The notes beneath the pieces were generated by a model that had not been told where the DNA came from, ran no database searches, and saw nothing but the letters and a program-made list of their open reading frames with translations. Shown in pieces: positions 41,928-51,111 of a DNA stretch of 64,000 bases (the first letter of the stretch is position 1; the number at the start of each line of letters is the position of its first letter). The stretch comes from Rhodococcus sp. W8901 (GTDB lineage Bacteria; Actinomycetota; Actinomycetes; Mycobacteriales; Mycobacteriaceae). The position numbers were made by a program, and so were the translations under genes. The stretch covers positions 2,790,001 to 2,854,000 of the forward strand of contig NZ_CP054690.1 of the NCBI RefSeq assembly GCF_013348805.1, given 5' to 3'.

Positions 41928-41985
41928 CGGCTGATCGTAGACACCGCGGCCGCGGCGCGCTGACCGCGCCGCACCTCACACTTGG

Positions 41986-42672
41986 CTAGGAGCGCGCGCT
42001 GAATTCGATACCGTGCAGGTGCTTCGCGGTGGGCGATTTGGCGACGGAGTCGGGATCGGGTTCGGTGCCGAGCAGGCGGTCGGCGGTACCCGAGGTGGTG
42101 ACCGTGAACCAGTAGTGCTCGTTGCGGTAGTGGTGGTTGCGGTGGTGGCGCCATGTCGATTTGTACAGCGCTGTTTTCGGCCGGTAGTCGGTGTGGATGA
42201 GGAAGTGCGTCCACTCGTAGATCATTCCGAGTGCCGTGATGACGGTGAGGAACGTCAGCCCGAGCTCGATCCGGGGCGCGACGAACACCGTGACCGCGAG
42301 CAGCAGCGGCACCAGCCACACGAACACCGGCGTGGGAATGAAGTCCAGCGGGATGTCGCGCGGATCGGTGTGGTGCGCCCGATGCTTGCGGGCGAGCAGC
42401 GGATCGACCGTGAGTCCGACGACACGACGTGGACGCCAGTGCAGTACGAAGACGTGGATGATCCACTCCAGCAACGGGAACAGCGCGAGCATCACCGCGG
42501 GTACGAGGGCGTCCGCCCAACTCCAGGCACCGACGATCAGGCGGGCCGTCAGCGCACCGACGAACAGGACGCCGATGATCCACGGGCTCGGGTGGCGGAC
42601 GAACTCACGGACAGCGCCCCCGAGGGCGACGTTTCGCCCGAAGGCCGGCGAGTTCGTGCGGGTTGTGGTCAC
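41986..42672 (-). CDS. Sterol desaturase / fatty acid hydroxylase superfamily protein
   Basis: A 228-residue membrane protein with four or more helices and the histidine clusters of non-haem di-iron hydroxylases: EWIIHVFVLH, KHRAHH, EWTHFLIH and HHRNHHYRNEHYW. Likely an oxygen-dependent lipid hydroxylase or desaturase. Its start overlaps the stop of the upstream FadR-type regulator, which presumably controls it. Confidence 0.85.
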   Translation of the reverse strand: MTTTRTNSPAFGRNVALGGAVREFVRHPSPWIIGVLFVGALTARLIVGAWSWADALVPAVMLALFPLLEWIIHVFVLHWRPRRVVGLTVDPLLARKHRAHHTDPRDIPLDFIPTPVFVWLVPLLLAVTVFVAPRIELGLTFLTVITALGMIYEWTHFLIHTDYRPKTALYKSTWRHHRNHHYRNEHYWFTVTTSGTADRLLGTEPDPDSVAKSPTAKHLHGIEFSARS

Positions 42673-43403
42673 GAGTTCTCCTCGAAGTTGTCGCCGGCAA
42701 AGCCGAGAGCGTCAGCGATCAGCGCGGTGGCGGGTTCGAGCAGAGCGTGCGCGGCCTCGGAGGCCACGTCCGGTTCACGGCGACGGATCGCGTCGACGAT
42801 GGCCCGGTAACGGTCGACCTCGTTCACCTCGGCCGCCATCACCACCGCGAGGGCGTCGAGCATCGGTTCGTACGACATGCGCAGTGTGTTGAACATCAGC
42901 CGGAAGGTGATCGAATCCGCGCCGTCGACCACCAGATCCCAGAAGTCCAGCGCCAGCCGCTGACGTCGCACCGGATCGGCGTCGGCCTCGAGCTCGTCGA
43001 GGACGGCGCCGAGCGAGGTCGCGAGATTGTCGCCGGCGCGTGTGGCCGCCAGCTCCGCGACCTTGGGGCCGTTCCACAACCTGGCCTCGAGGATGCTGCG
43101 CGCGACGGCGAGGTCGATCTCGCCGCCGCGGACCAGGAGCCGGGGGAGCAGATCCAGCCCGGCCCGTCGGCGCAGATCGGTGACGACGGTGGCCCCGCCC
43201 TGCCGGACGTCGACCAGTCCCATCGCGGCGATCCGGCTCACCGCCTCGCGGACCGCGGGACGCGAGACACCGAGGGCCTCCGCCATCCGCCGCTCGCTGA
43301 GCAGTTCCTCCCCGGGCGCCAACCGGCCGCCGACGACACCGTCCAGCAACTGCTCGAAGACGTCGTCGGGGATCGACCGACGACGCACCGGGGTGAGATC
43401 CAT
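42669..43403 (-). CDS. GntR-family regulator, FadR/FCD type
   Basis: A 244-residue regulator: N-terminal winged helix (LAPGEELLSERRMAEALGVS, RPAVREAVSRIAAMGLV) and a C-terminal all-helical FCD-like ligand domain with DFWDLVVDGADSITFRLMFN. ATG 43403 lies seven bases after TAGCGT with a TTGACC -35 box at 17 bases spacing. TGGTCAGACCA beside the -35 box is a typical FadR-type operator, so it probably represses itself and the downstream hydroxylase gene in response to a fatty-acid-like ligand (inference). Confidence 0.88.
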   Translation of the reverse strand: MDLTPVRRRSIPDDVFEQLLDGVVGGRLAPGEELLSERRMAEALGVSRPAVREAVSRIAAMGLVDVRQGGATVVTDLRRRAGLDLLPRLLVRGGEIDLAVARSILEARLWNGPKVAELAATRAGDNLATSLGAVLDELEADADPVRRQRLALDFWDLVVDGADSITFRLMFNTLRMSYEPMLDALAVVMAAEVNEVDRYRAIVDAIRRREPDVASEAAHALLEPATALIADALGFAGDNFEENS

Positions 43404-43410
43404 ATCACAG

Positions 43411-43451
43411 ACGCTAGGCGTCGGACATCAGGTGGTCAAGTGGTCAGACCA
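43411..43451 (-). promoter_or_regulatory. Promoter and FadR-type operator of the GntR gene
   Basis: Read on the minus strand: operator TGGTCTGACCA (43441-43451), -35 TTGACC (43434-43439), 17-base spacer, -10 TAGCGT (43411-43416), then the ATG seven bases on. The operator touches the -35 box, so binding would block RNA polymerase. Confidence 0.75.
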
Positions 43452-43495
43452 GCTCTTCGAGGTCGATCGGGTTGGTGGACAAGCGCTCGGAGAGC

Positions 43496-44023
43496 TTGAC
43501 GGTGGACCGGTGTGGAGCTCAGCGGGAGTATCTGCCGGAATCGACCTCGCGCTGGCCCTCGTGGCGGCCGATCACGGCGACGATCTCGCCCGGCGCGTCG
43601 CCCAGTGGATGGTCGTCTATCTGCGCCGCCCCGGCGGCCAGCAGCAGTTCAGTGCCTACCTGGGCCCGCCGCGTCAACGTCTCCCCACGTCACCTCGCCC
43701 GGCTGTTCCGCGACGAGGCGGGAAGCACACCGGGGGCCGTGGTCGAACGTATGCGCATCCAGGCCGCGGTCGAACAGCTGGTTCACACCGACGCTCCGCT
43801 GCCGACGGTGGCGGCGAGGGCGGGTTTCGGATCCGTGGCGGGGCTCCACCGCAGCTTCGTCCGCCATCACGGTCTGAGTCCGGGCGAGTACCGCCGTCGG
43901 TTCACGGTCCGCCCGCTCGGTGCCGGGCAGCACAACGGATCGCGGCGCGTGATCGGGACGGGTACCCACCACGGTGGGTACCCGTCCCGACGTGGGCTCA
44001 GCCCGGGTAGTGCCGCGGCGTGA
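43496..44023 (+). pseudogene. AraC/GlxA-family regulator remnant
   Basis: One frame reads VWSSAGVSAGIDLALALVAA and VVYLRRPGGQQQFSAYLG, the linker of DJ-1/PfpI-AraC fusion regulators; after a frameshift near 43668 another reads VSPRHLARLFRDEAGSTPGA and HTDAPLPTVAARAGFGSVAG, the AraC HTH. The N-terminal DJ-1-like domain is missing and the frame is broken, so it is inactive. Confidence 0.75.
43954..43989. terminator. Perfect 17-base stem terminator
   Basis: CGGGACGGGTACCCACC and its exact complement are separated by two bases. It lies nine bases after the cobIJ stop and at the end of the AraC remnant, so it can stop transcription from both sides. Confidence 0.78.
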
Positions 44024-45488
44024 ACACCGTTGTGCCGTGGGGGTTCTCCACGACCGTCGTCTGGGACGACCCGACGATCAACAGGCACCGCATGTCGACG
44101 GCCGCGGGATCGAGATCGGCGAGTCGCACGATCTTGATCGACTCCTGCGGCCCGGCGATGTCCCGCCCGATGATCACCGGGGTGTCGGGGGAGCGGTGCT
44201 CGAGCACCAGATCGCGCATCGCCGCGACCTGCCACGTGCGACTCTTCGACGCCGGGTTGTAGACCGCGAACGCCATGTCGGCACCCGCGACGGCGGAGAT
44301 CCGCTCGGCGACCACGTCCCACGGCTTGAGTCGATCCGACAGCGAGATCATCGCGTAGTCGTGGCCCAGCGGGGCGCCGACCCGGCTCGCGACTGCGTTG
44401 GCGGCGGTCATGCCGGGCAGGATCCGGACGGGCACGTCGCGCCACTGCTCCTCGGCGGCCACCTCGAGCACCGCCGCGGCCATCGCGAACACGCCGGGAT
44501 CGCCGGACGACACGACGACGACGCGTCCGCCCCGCTTGGCCATGTCCAGGGCCATCGCCGCGCGCTCGGCCTCGACGCGGTTGTCGCTCGCGTGCCGGCG
44601 CTGACCCGGGCGGACCGGGACCCGGTTGATGTAGGTGGTGTAGCCGACCAGGTCGGTGGCGCGGGCGAGTTCGCGGCGGACCTCCGGCGTCGTCCACTCC
44701 TGGTCGCCCGGGCCGAGTCCGACGACGACCACCTCGCCGGGCACCGGTGCGGTCTCTGCGCGGTTGTTCGACGGGCTCGGGACGATCGCGATCGAGAAGT
44801 AGGGGACGTCCGCGTCGGCGACCTCGTCGGCGGCGGCGACGCGCTGACGGTCGGTGCTCGCCCGCTCGACGTAGCGGGCCTCGTCGATCCGGCCGGAGTC
44901 CTTCAGTGCTTGGCGCACAGCGGGATACGTGCGGCCGAGCTTCATGATCGCGGCGGCGTCGGTGTCGCGGAGGCGTCGGGTCAGCTCCTCCTGCGGCAGC
45001 GTGCCGGGCAGGACGGTGAACACCTCCTCGCCCTCGACGAGCGGCTCGGCCAGGGCGGCGGACGCGGCGCTGAACGCGGTGACGCCCGGGATCACCTCGG
45101 CCTCGAACCGGTCGGCCAGACGCTTGTGCATGTGCATGTACGAGCTGTAGAACAGCGGGTCGCCGGCCGCGAGCAACGCAACGGTGCGTCCCGCCTCGAG
45201 GTGCCCGGCCAGGCGTGCGGCGGCCTGTTCGTAGAACTCGTCCATCGCACCCTGGTATCCGCCCGGGTGGTCGATCGTCTCGGTGGTGACCGGGTAGACG
45301 AGGTGCTCCTCGATCTGGCCGTCCCGCATGTACGGCGCCGCCACGCCGCGGGAGATGCTGCGGCCGTGCCGGGCGCTGTGGAACGCGATGACGTCGGCCT
45401 CACCGATCACCCGGGCGGCCTTGACCGTCACCAGTTCGGGGTCGCCGGGCCCGATGCCGACGCCCCACAGCTTGCCTGCCGCGCTCAT
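43998..45488 (-). CDS. cobIJ: CobIJ: precorrin-2 C20- and precorrin-3B C17-methyltransferase fusion
   Basis: A 496-residue fusion as in M. tuberculosis Rv2066. The CobI half (1 to about 245) has GVGIGPGDPELVTVKA and AAGDPLFYSSYMH; it methylates C20 of precorrin-2. The CobJ half has VVGLGPGDQEWTTPEV and VVVSSGDPGVFAMAAAV; it methylates C17 of precorrin-3B with ring contraction. ATG 45488 is chosen by similarity to Rv2066 (MSA...LWGVG); GTG 45500, which overlaps the cobH stop, is an alternative. Last gene of the leftward cob operon. Confidence 0.94.
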   Translation of the reverse strand: MSAAGKLWGVGIGPGDPELVTVKAARVIGEADVIAFHSARHGRSISRGVAAPYMRDGQIEEHLVYPVTTETIDHPGGYQGAMDEFYEQAAARLAGHLEAGRTVALLAAGDPLFYSSYMHMHKRLADRFEAEVIPGVTAFSAASAALAEPLVEGEEVFTVLPGTLPQEELTRRLRDTDAAAIMKLGRTYPAVRQALKDSGRIDEARYVERASTDRQRVAAADEVADADVPYFSIAIVPSPSNNRAETAPVPGEVVVVGLGPGDQEWTTPEVRRELARATDLVGYTTYINRVPVRPGQRRHASDNRVEAERAAMALDMAKRGGRVVVVSSGDPGVFAMAAAVLEVAAEEQWRDVPVRILPGMTAANAVASRVGAPLGHDYAMISLSDRLKPWDVVAERISAVAGADMAFAVYNPASKSRTWQVAAMRDLVLEHRSPDTPVIIGRDIAGPQESIKIVRLADLDPAAVDMRCLLIVGSSQTTVVENPHGTTVFTPRHYPG

Positions 45489-45496
45489 GCTGTCCG

Positions 45497-46123
45497 TCAC
45501 TCGATTTCGCTCGCAATCGCATTCAGCGCCGCGGCGGTGATCGCGCTGCCGCCGCGACGCCCGCGTACCACCAGGTACTCGAGGCCGGCGGGGTGCTCGA
45601 TCAGCGCCTCCTTGGACTCGGCGGCCCCGATGAAGCCGACCGGTCCACCGACGATCGCGGCGGGACGCGGGGCGCCGGCCTCGATCATGTTCAGCAGGTG
45701 GAACAGCGCGGTCGGGGCGTTGCCGATCGCGACGACCGCACCTTCGAGCTTGGGTCCCCACAGTTCGAGCGCGGCGGCCGAGCGGGTGTTGTCGATTGCC
45801 TTGGCCAGCACCGGGACCCGCGGATCGTCGAGCATGCACAGCACGTCGTTGTCACGCGGCAGGCGCTTGCGGGTGACTCCGGCCGCGACCATCTTCGCGT
45901 CGCACAGGATCGGGGCGCCGCGGCGCAGGGCCTCGCGGGCGTCGGCGACCACGTTCGGGGTGAAGGCGACGTCGTCGACCAGATCGACCTGACCGCTCGC
46001 GTGGATCATCCGGACGACGGCCTGCGAGACGTCGGCGGGGAATCTGCCGAGGTCGGCTTCGGCCCGGATGGTGGCGAAGGACTGGCGGTAGATCTCCGCG
46101 CCGTCGCGAATGTAGTCGATCAT
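45497..46123 (-). CDS. cobH: Precorrin-8X methylmutase CobH
   Basis: CobH moves the C11 methyl to C12, giving hydrogenobyrinic acid. The 208-residue protein has [40 protein letters not shown] (catalytic His), [16 protein letters not shown] and [17 protein letters not shown], all family hallmarks. ATG 46123 (MIDYIRDG) is chosen over 46132; TATCGT lies seven bases upstream on the minus strand, so an extra internal promoter is possible. It follows cobG by 19 bases. Confidence 0.94.
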   Translation of the reverse strand: MIDYIRDGAEIYRQSFATIRAEADLGRFPADVSQAVVRMIHASGQVDLVDDVAFTPNVVADAREALRRGAPILCDAKMVAAGVTRKRLPRDNDVLCMLDDPRVPVLAKAIDNTRSAAALELWGPKLEGAVVAIGNAPTALFHLLNMIEAGAPRPAAIVGGPVGFIGAAESKEALIEHPAGLEYLVVRGRRGGSAITAAALNAIASEIE

Positions 46124-46142
46124 GCGCCACACGATAGAGGCA

Positions 46143-47279
46143 TCAGGAACACTCGTTTTCCACCCGGTAACCGTCGGGGCCGGAGACCACGTCTGTTACC
46201 TCGCCGCGCGGCCGCCCGCACTTGCGATCGCACCCGGACCAGTGCTGACGCCCGTCGGCGGGCAGGTCGTCGTTCTCGATCGCGGTGCGCGCGTCGGCCC
46301 GCACATCGGTGTGCGACTTGGCGCAGCCCGGCTGTCCCGCGCAGGCGCTGACCTGCAGATACGGCGAGTGCTCGTCGAAGATCAGGCCCATCGGCGCGAG
46401 CACCCGGACGACCTGTTCGGCGGCCCACTCGTCGAGGTCGGGCACGAGCAGCGAGCGCCACGGGGTGACGATGATCGGGCGCTCGACGGCCGCGAGGAAC
46501 TCGGCGAGACGCGCGGGCAGCGTGCCGAACGCGAGACCGCCGCCGAGGGTGACGCGTCCGTCGGGCTGGTCGAGCCAGCCGATCGGCCCGCGCTCGACGG
46601 CTGCGGGCAGTTCGACCGGGTCGCCGTAACCCAGTCCGAGACGCTCCAGGATGCGCTCGGTGCCGCCGGGCACCTCGTTCAGCCGCCACGCGGAGTCGCG
46701 GATGTCGGCGAAGGTTCGTGCCGCCGCCAGCAGCACGCCGACCGCGTCGTCGCCCACCCGGGCGCCGGTGTCCTCGCCGGCGAGGATCAGCGCGAACCGT
46801 CCGTCGGGCCGCGCATGGAGACCGAAGTCGCCGCGCAGGCTCGACACGTCGCCGCGGCCGTCGTCGATCGTGAACAGCGTCCGACCCGGCAGGTCGGCCA
46901 GTGCCTGGTCGTCGCACAACCGGGTGTCGAGGTCGGTGACGAGATCGCGGACGTCGGCGTGGCCGCCGATCCGGCCGGACAGCGGGGACGCGAGGATGTT
47001 GCGGACCCGCTCGTGGGTGGTGGACGGCAGCAGGCCCGCGTCCGCGATCCGCCGGGCGAACTCGTTCGGGTCGGACACCGCGCGCAGCTGGACGTTGCCG
47101 CGGGAGGTCAGCTCGATCTCACCGTTGCCGATCTGGGTTGCCGCCTCGGCGAGCGTCTGGAGCTGGGCCGATGTGATGGTGCCGCCGGGTAGCCGGACGC
47201 GGGCGAGGGGACCGTCGGCGGCTTCGTGGACCTGGAGGGCACCCGGGCATCTGTCCGGGCCGGAGCGAGGGGATGGCAC
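46143..47279 (-). CDS. cobG: Precorrin-3B synthase CobG
   Basis: CobG is a sirohaem and [4Fe-4S] mono-oxygenase that hydroxylates precorrin-3A at C20 and forms the lactone, the oxygen-dependent step of the aerobic pathway. The 378-residue protein has the sulfite-reductase-like repeats and the cluster ligands [15 protein letters not shown] and [10 protein letters not shown] near the C-terminus. The GTG start 47279 is six bases after TAGCCT (complement of 47286-47291), so the cobG-cobH-cobIJ mRNA seems leaderless and outside the B12 riboswitch, which serves cobN. Confidence 0.93.
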   Translation of the reverse strand: MPSPRSGPDRCPGALQVHEAADGPLARVRLPGGTITSAQLQTLAEAATQIGNGEIELTSRGNVQLRAVSDPNEFARRIADAGLLPSTTHERVRNILASPLSGRIGGHADVRDLVTDLDTRLCDDQALADLPGRTLFTIDDGRGDVSSLRGDFGLHARPDGRFALILAGEDTGARVGDDAVGVLLAAARTFADIRDSAWRLNEVPGGTERILERLGLGYGDPVELPAAVERGPIGWLDQPDGRVTLGGGLAFGTLPARLAEFLAAVERPIIVTPWRSLLVPDLDEWAAEQVVRVLAPMGLIFDEHSPYLQVSACAGQPGCAKSHTDVRADARTAIENDDLPADGRQHWSGCDRKCGRPRGEVTDVVSGPDGYRVENECS

Positions 47280-47328
47280 GCATCCAGGCTAGTCACGTGC
47301 GGGGGGCCGCCGGCAAACACTCGACCGG

Positions 47329-47334
47329 TAGCAT
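47329..47334 (+). promoter_or_regulatory. -10 box of cobN
   Basis: TAGCAT fits TAnnnT and would start RNA near 47341, at the beginning of the riboswitch. It is back-to-back with the cobG -10 box. Confidence 0.5.
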
Positions 47335-47340
47335 CATGCG

Positions 47341-47484
47341 CGACCGCGGCACGAGAGGAAACCGGTGAGATTCCGGTGCGGTCGCGCCACTGTGAAAGCC
47401 AGACCCTCTCCCGCCGCCCGAACCGCTTCCCGAGACCTCGTCTCGCCGGAACCCTGCCGTGGGGCGCGAAACCCCAGAAAGGCT
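47341..47484 (+). ncRNA. Cobalamin riboswitch upstream of cobN
   Basis: The leader shows the conserved core of AdoCbl riboswitches: GAGGAAACCGGTGAGATTCC, then GGTGCGGTCGCGCCACTGTGA and the B12-box-like AAGCCAGACC (47396-47405). A following hairpin (GGGG-CGCGAAA-CCCC, 47461-47475) lies next to the ribosome site AGAAAGG of cobN, suggesting control of translation: B12 binding would hide the site and lower CobN production. Boundaries are approximate. Confidence 0.92.
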
Positions 47485-47489
47485 GCACA

Positions 47490-50400
47490 GTGATCCTGCT
47501 GCTGTCGACCTCCGATACCGACCTGCTCAGCGCCCGCGCGAGCGGCGCCGACTACCGCTGGGCCAATCCGGCGCGTCTGCTCGTCTCGGAGGACCTGCCC
47601 GCGCTGCTGGACGGCGTGGACCTCGTGGTGGTGCGCATCCTCGGTGGCCGGCGCGCGTGGGAGGACGGCATCGACGCGGTCCTCGCGTCCGGTCTGCCGA
47701 CCGTCGTCCTCGGCGGCGAGCAGGCCCCCGACGCGGAGCTCATGGAGTGCTCGACGGTGCCCGCCGGCATCGCGGCCGAGGCGCACACGTATCTCGCGGA
47801 GGGCGGCGCCGACAACCTGCGTCAGCTGCACAACTTCCTGTCCGACACGGTGCTGCTCACCGGTTACGGTTTCGAGCCGGCGGTGCATCTGCCGAACTGG
47901 GGCGTACTCGAGCGCGAGGCCCGCTCGGTAGACGGTCCCACCGTCGCGGTGCTCTACTACCGCGCCCAGCACCTCGCCGGGAACACCGCGTACGTCGAGG
48001 CACTGTGCCGCGCGATCGAGGACGCCGGGGCGAACCCGCTGCCGATCTTCTGTGCGTCGCTACGCACCGCACCCGCCGATCTGCTCGACACCCTGCGCCG
48101 CGCCGACGCGATGGTGGTCACCGTCCTCGCGGCCGGCGGCACCAAGCCCGCGAATGCGCAGGCCGGCGGCGACGACGAGGCGTGGGACGTCGCCGAACTC
48201 GCCGCGCTGGATGTGCCGATCCTGCAGGGCCTGTGCCTGACCAGCAGCCGCGAGGCGTGGGAGGCCAACGACGACGGGATGTCCCCGCTCGACGTCGCGA
48301 CCCAGGTCGCGGTTCCGGAGTTCGACGGCCGACTGATCACGGTGCCGTTCTCGTTCAAGGAGATCGACGCCGACGGCCTCACCGCGTACGTGCCCGATGC
48401 CGAGCGCGCCGCGCGGGTCGCCTGTATCGCAGTCCGGCACACCCGGCTGCGCCGGATTCCGAACGCGGACAAGAAGATCGCGCTGATGCTCTCGGCGTAC
48501 CCGACCAAGCACGCGCGCATCGGCAACGCCGTCGGACTCGACACCCCGGCCAGCACGATCGACCTGCTCACCGAGATGCGTGCTGCCGGATACGACGTGG
48601 GGCCTGCCGACGGCGACGACGCCCTGCCCGGTCTCGCCGCGCAGGACGGCGATGCGCTCATCCACGCGCTCATCGCGGCCGGCGGTCAGGACCCGGACTG
48701 GCTCACCGCCGAGCAGCTCGAGGGCAACCCGATCCGCATCTCCGCCGCCCGCTACCGCGAATGGTTCGCGACGCTGCCGCAGGACTTCCGCGACGGCGTC
48801 GAGGAGCACTGGGGTGCCGCGCCCGGCGAGCTGTACGTGGACCGCTCGTCCGATCCGGAGGGCGAGATCGTCATCGCCGCGATCCGCGCCGGCAACGTCG
48901 TGCTGATGGTGCAGCCACCCCGCGGTTTCGGGGAGAACCCGGTCGCGATCTACCACGACCCGGACCTGCCGCCGAGCCACCACTACCTGGCGGCCTACCG
49001 CTGGATTTCAGCGGAGGTGGCTGCTGGAGGGTTTGGAGCGGACGCCGTCGTGCACCTCGGCAAGCACGGCAACCTGGAGTGGCTGCCCGGCAAGACGCTC
49101 GGTATGTCGGCGTCGTGCGGCACTGACGCCGCGCTCGGCGACCTGCCGCTGATCTACCCGTTCCTGGTGAACGATCCGGGCGAGGGCACGCAGGCCAAGC
49201 GCCGCGCGCACGCCACCCTGGTCGATCACCTGATCCCGCCGATGGCGCGCGCCGAGTCCTACGGCGACATCTCCCGCCTCGAGCAGCTCCTCGACGAACA
49301 CTCCAACATCTCGGCGCTGGACCCGGCGAAGCTGCCCGCGATCCGCCAGCAGATTTGGACGCTGATGCGCGCGGCGAAGATGGACCACGACCTGGGCCTG
49401 ACCGAGCGTCCCGACGAGGACGTGTTCGACGACATGCTCATGCACGTCGACGGCTGGCTGTGCGAGATCAAGGACGTCCAGATCCGCGACGGCCTGCACA
49501 TTCTCGGCCGCGCGCCGGAGGGCGACGCCGAGGTGGAGCTGGTGCTCGCGATGCTGCGGGCCCGGCAGATGTGGGGCGGCGAGCAGACCGTCCCGGGTCT
49601 GCGGGAGGCGTTGGGCCTGAGCGAAGCCGGCGACGAGGACCGCGGCCGCGTCGACGAGGTCGAGGCGCGGGCACACGCCCTGGTCGCCGCGATGGCGGAG
49701 GCGAACTGGGATCCCGCCGCCGCCGACACCCTGACCGACGACGACACGGTCCGGCAGATCCTGCGCTTCGCCGCGACCGAGGTGGTGCCGCGGCTGCGGC
49801 AGACGAACAACGAGATCGCGCAGGTGCTGCACGCCCTGGACGGCGGCTTCATCGCCGCCGGCCCGTCCGGGTCGCCGCTCCGCGGGCTGATCAACGTGCT
49901 GCCCACCGGCCGCAACTTCTACTCGGTCGACCCCAAGGCGGTGCCGTCGCGGCTGGCGTGGGAGACCGGTCAGGCGATGGCCGAGTCGCTGGCGCAGCGC
50001 TACCGCGCCGACCACGGCGAGTGGCCGACGTCGGTGGGCCTGTCGGTGTGGGGCACGTCTGCGATGCGCACCTCCGGCGACGACATCGCCGAGGTGTTCG
50101 CACTGCTCGGTGTGCGCCCGGTGTGGGACGAGGCGTCCCGCCGTGTCACCAACCTCGAGGTGATCGACCTGGCCGAGCTCGGTCGCCCCCGGATCGACGT
50201 AACCGTCCGGATCAGCGGCTTCTTCCGCGACGCGTTCCCGCACGTACTGGCGCTGCTCGACGACGCCGTCCGCCTGGTCGCCGGCCTGGACGAGTCCGAC
50301 GAGGACAACTACGTGCGTGCCCACGCCCGAGCGGATCTGGCCGAGCACGGCGACGACCGCCGCGCCACCACCCGCATCTTCGGCTCCAAGCCCGGCACGT

Positions 50401-51086
50401 ACGGCGCGGGCCTGCTGCAGCTCATCGACTCGAAGAACTGGCGGAACGACGCCGACCTGGCGCAGGTGTACACCACGTGGGGCGGCTACGCGTACGGCCG
50501 CGGACTCGACGGCATTCCGGCGTCGGACGACATGCGCAGCGCCTACAAGCGGATCGCGGTGGCGGCCAAGAACACCGACACCCGCGAGCACGACATCGCC
50601 GACTCCGACGACTACTTCCAGTACCACGGCGGCATGGTCGCCACGGTCCGCGCGCTCACCGGTAAGTCCCCGGAGGCGTACATCGGCGACAGCACCCGCC
50701 CCGACGCCGTGCGTACCCGGACGCTGTCGGAGGAGACTGCCCGCGTCTTCCGTGCCCGCGTGGTGAACCCGCGCTGGCTCGAGGCGATGCGCCGCCACGG
50801 CTACAAGGGCGCCTTCGAGATGGCCGCGACCGTCGACTACCTGTTCGGCTACGACGCGACCACGAACGTCGTCGCGGACTGGATGTACGAGAAGCTCGCC
50901 GAGACGTACGTGCTCGACGAGCAGAACCGCAAGTTCATGTCCGAGTCGAACCCGTGGGCGCTGCACGGCATCTCCGAGCGGCTGCTCGAGGCCGTCGAAC
51001 GGAAGATGTGGGAGGAGCCGTCCCCCGAGGTGCTCGACGGGCTGCGCCAGGTGTATCTCGAGACCGAGGGCGAACTGGAGGGGTAG
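47490..51086 (+). CDS. cobN: Cobaltochelatase large subunit CobN
   Basis: CobN is the porphyrin-binding subunit of the ATP-dependent cobalt chelatase CobNST, which inserts Co2+ into hydrogenobyrinic acid a,c-diamide. The 1198-residue protein has the normal family length, with conserved runs VVHLGKHGNLEWLPGKTLGM, YPFLVNDPGEGTQAKRRAHA, GLHILGRAPEG, LPTGRNFYSVDPKAVPSRLA and DDYFQYHGGMVATVRALTG. GTG 47490 after AGAAAGGCTGCACA is chosen because the riboswitch occupies the DNA in front; the frame is open to 47226. The partner subunits CobS and CobT are not in the window. Confidence 0.96.
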   Translation: MILLLSTSDTDLLSARASGADYRWANPARLLVSEDLPALLDGVDLVVVRILGGRRAWEDGIDAVLASGLPTVVLGGEQAPDAELMECSTVPAGIAAEAHTYLAEGGADNLRQLHNFLSDTVLLTGYGFEPAVHLPNWGVLEREARSVDGPTVAVLYYRAQHLAGNTAYVEALCRAIEDAGANPLPIFCASLRTAPADLLDTLRRADAMVVTVLAAGGTKPANAQAGGDDEAWDVAELAALDVPILQGLCLTSSREAWEANDDGMSPLDVATQVAVPEFDGRLITVPFSFKEIDADGLTAYVPDAERAARVACIAVRHTRLRRIPNADKKIALMLSAYPTKHARIGNAVGLDTPASTIDLLTEMRAAGYDVGPADGDDALPGLAAQDGDALIHALIAAGGQDPDWLTAEQLEGNPIRISAARYREWFATLPQDFRDGVEEHWGAAPGELYVDRSSDPEGEIVIAAIRAGNVVLMVQPPRGFGENPVAIYHDPDLPPSHHYLAAYRWISAEVAAGGFGADAVVHLGKHGNLEWLPGKTLGMSASCGTDAALGDLPLIYPFLVNDPGEGTQAKRRAHATLVDHLIPPMARAESYGDISRLEQLLDEHSNISALDPAKLPAIRQQIWTLMRAAKMDHDLGLTERPDEDVFDDMLMHVDGWLCEIKDVQIRDGLHILGRAPEGDAEVELVLAMLRARQMWGGEQTVPGLREALGLSEAGDEDRGRVDEVEARAHALVAAMAEANWDPAAADTLTDDDTVRQILRFAATEVVPRLRQTNNEIAQVLHALDGGFIAAGPSGSPLRGLINVLPTGRNFYSVDPKAVPSRLAWETGQAMAESLAQRYRADHGEWPTSVGLSVWGTSAMRTSGDDIAEVFALLGVRPVWDEASRRVTNLEVIDLAELGRPRIDVTVRISGFFRDAFPHVLALLDDAVRLVAGLDESDEDNYVRAHARADLAEHGDDRRATTRIFGSKPGTYGAGLLQLIDSKNWRNDADLAQVYTTWGGYAYGRGLDGIPASDDMRSAYKRIAVAAKNTDTREHDIADSDDYFQYHGGMVATVRALTGKSPEAYIGDSTRPDAVRTRTLSEETARVFRARVVNPRWLEAMRRHGYKGAFEMAATVDYLFGYDATTNVVADWMYEKLAETYVLDEQNRKFMSESNPWALHGISERLLEAVERKMWEEPSPEVLDGLRQVYLETEGELEG

Positions 51087-51111
51087 TCGTTCGACCGGGC
51101 AGGATGAGCGT

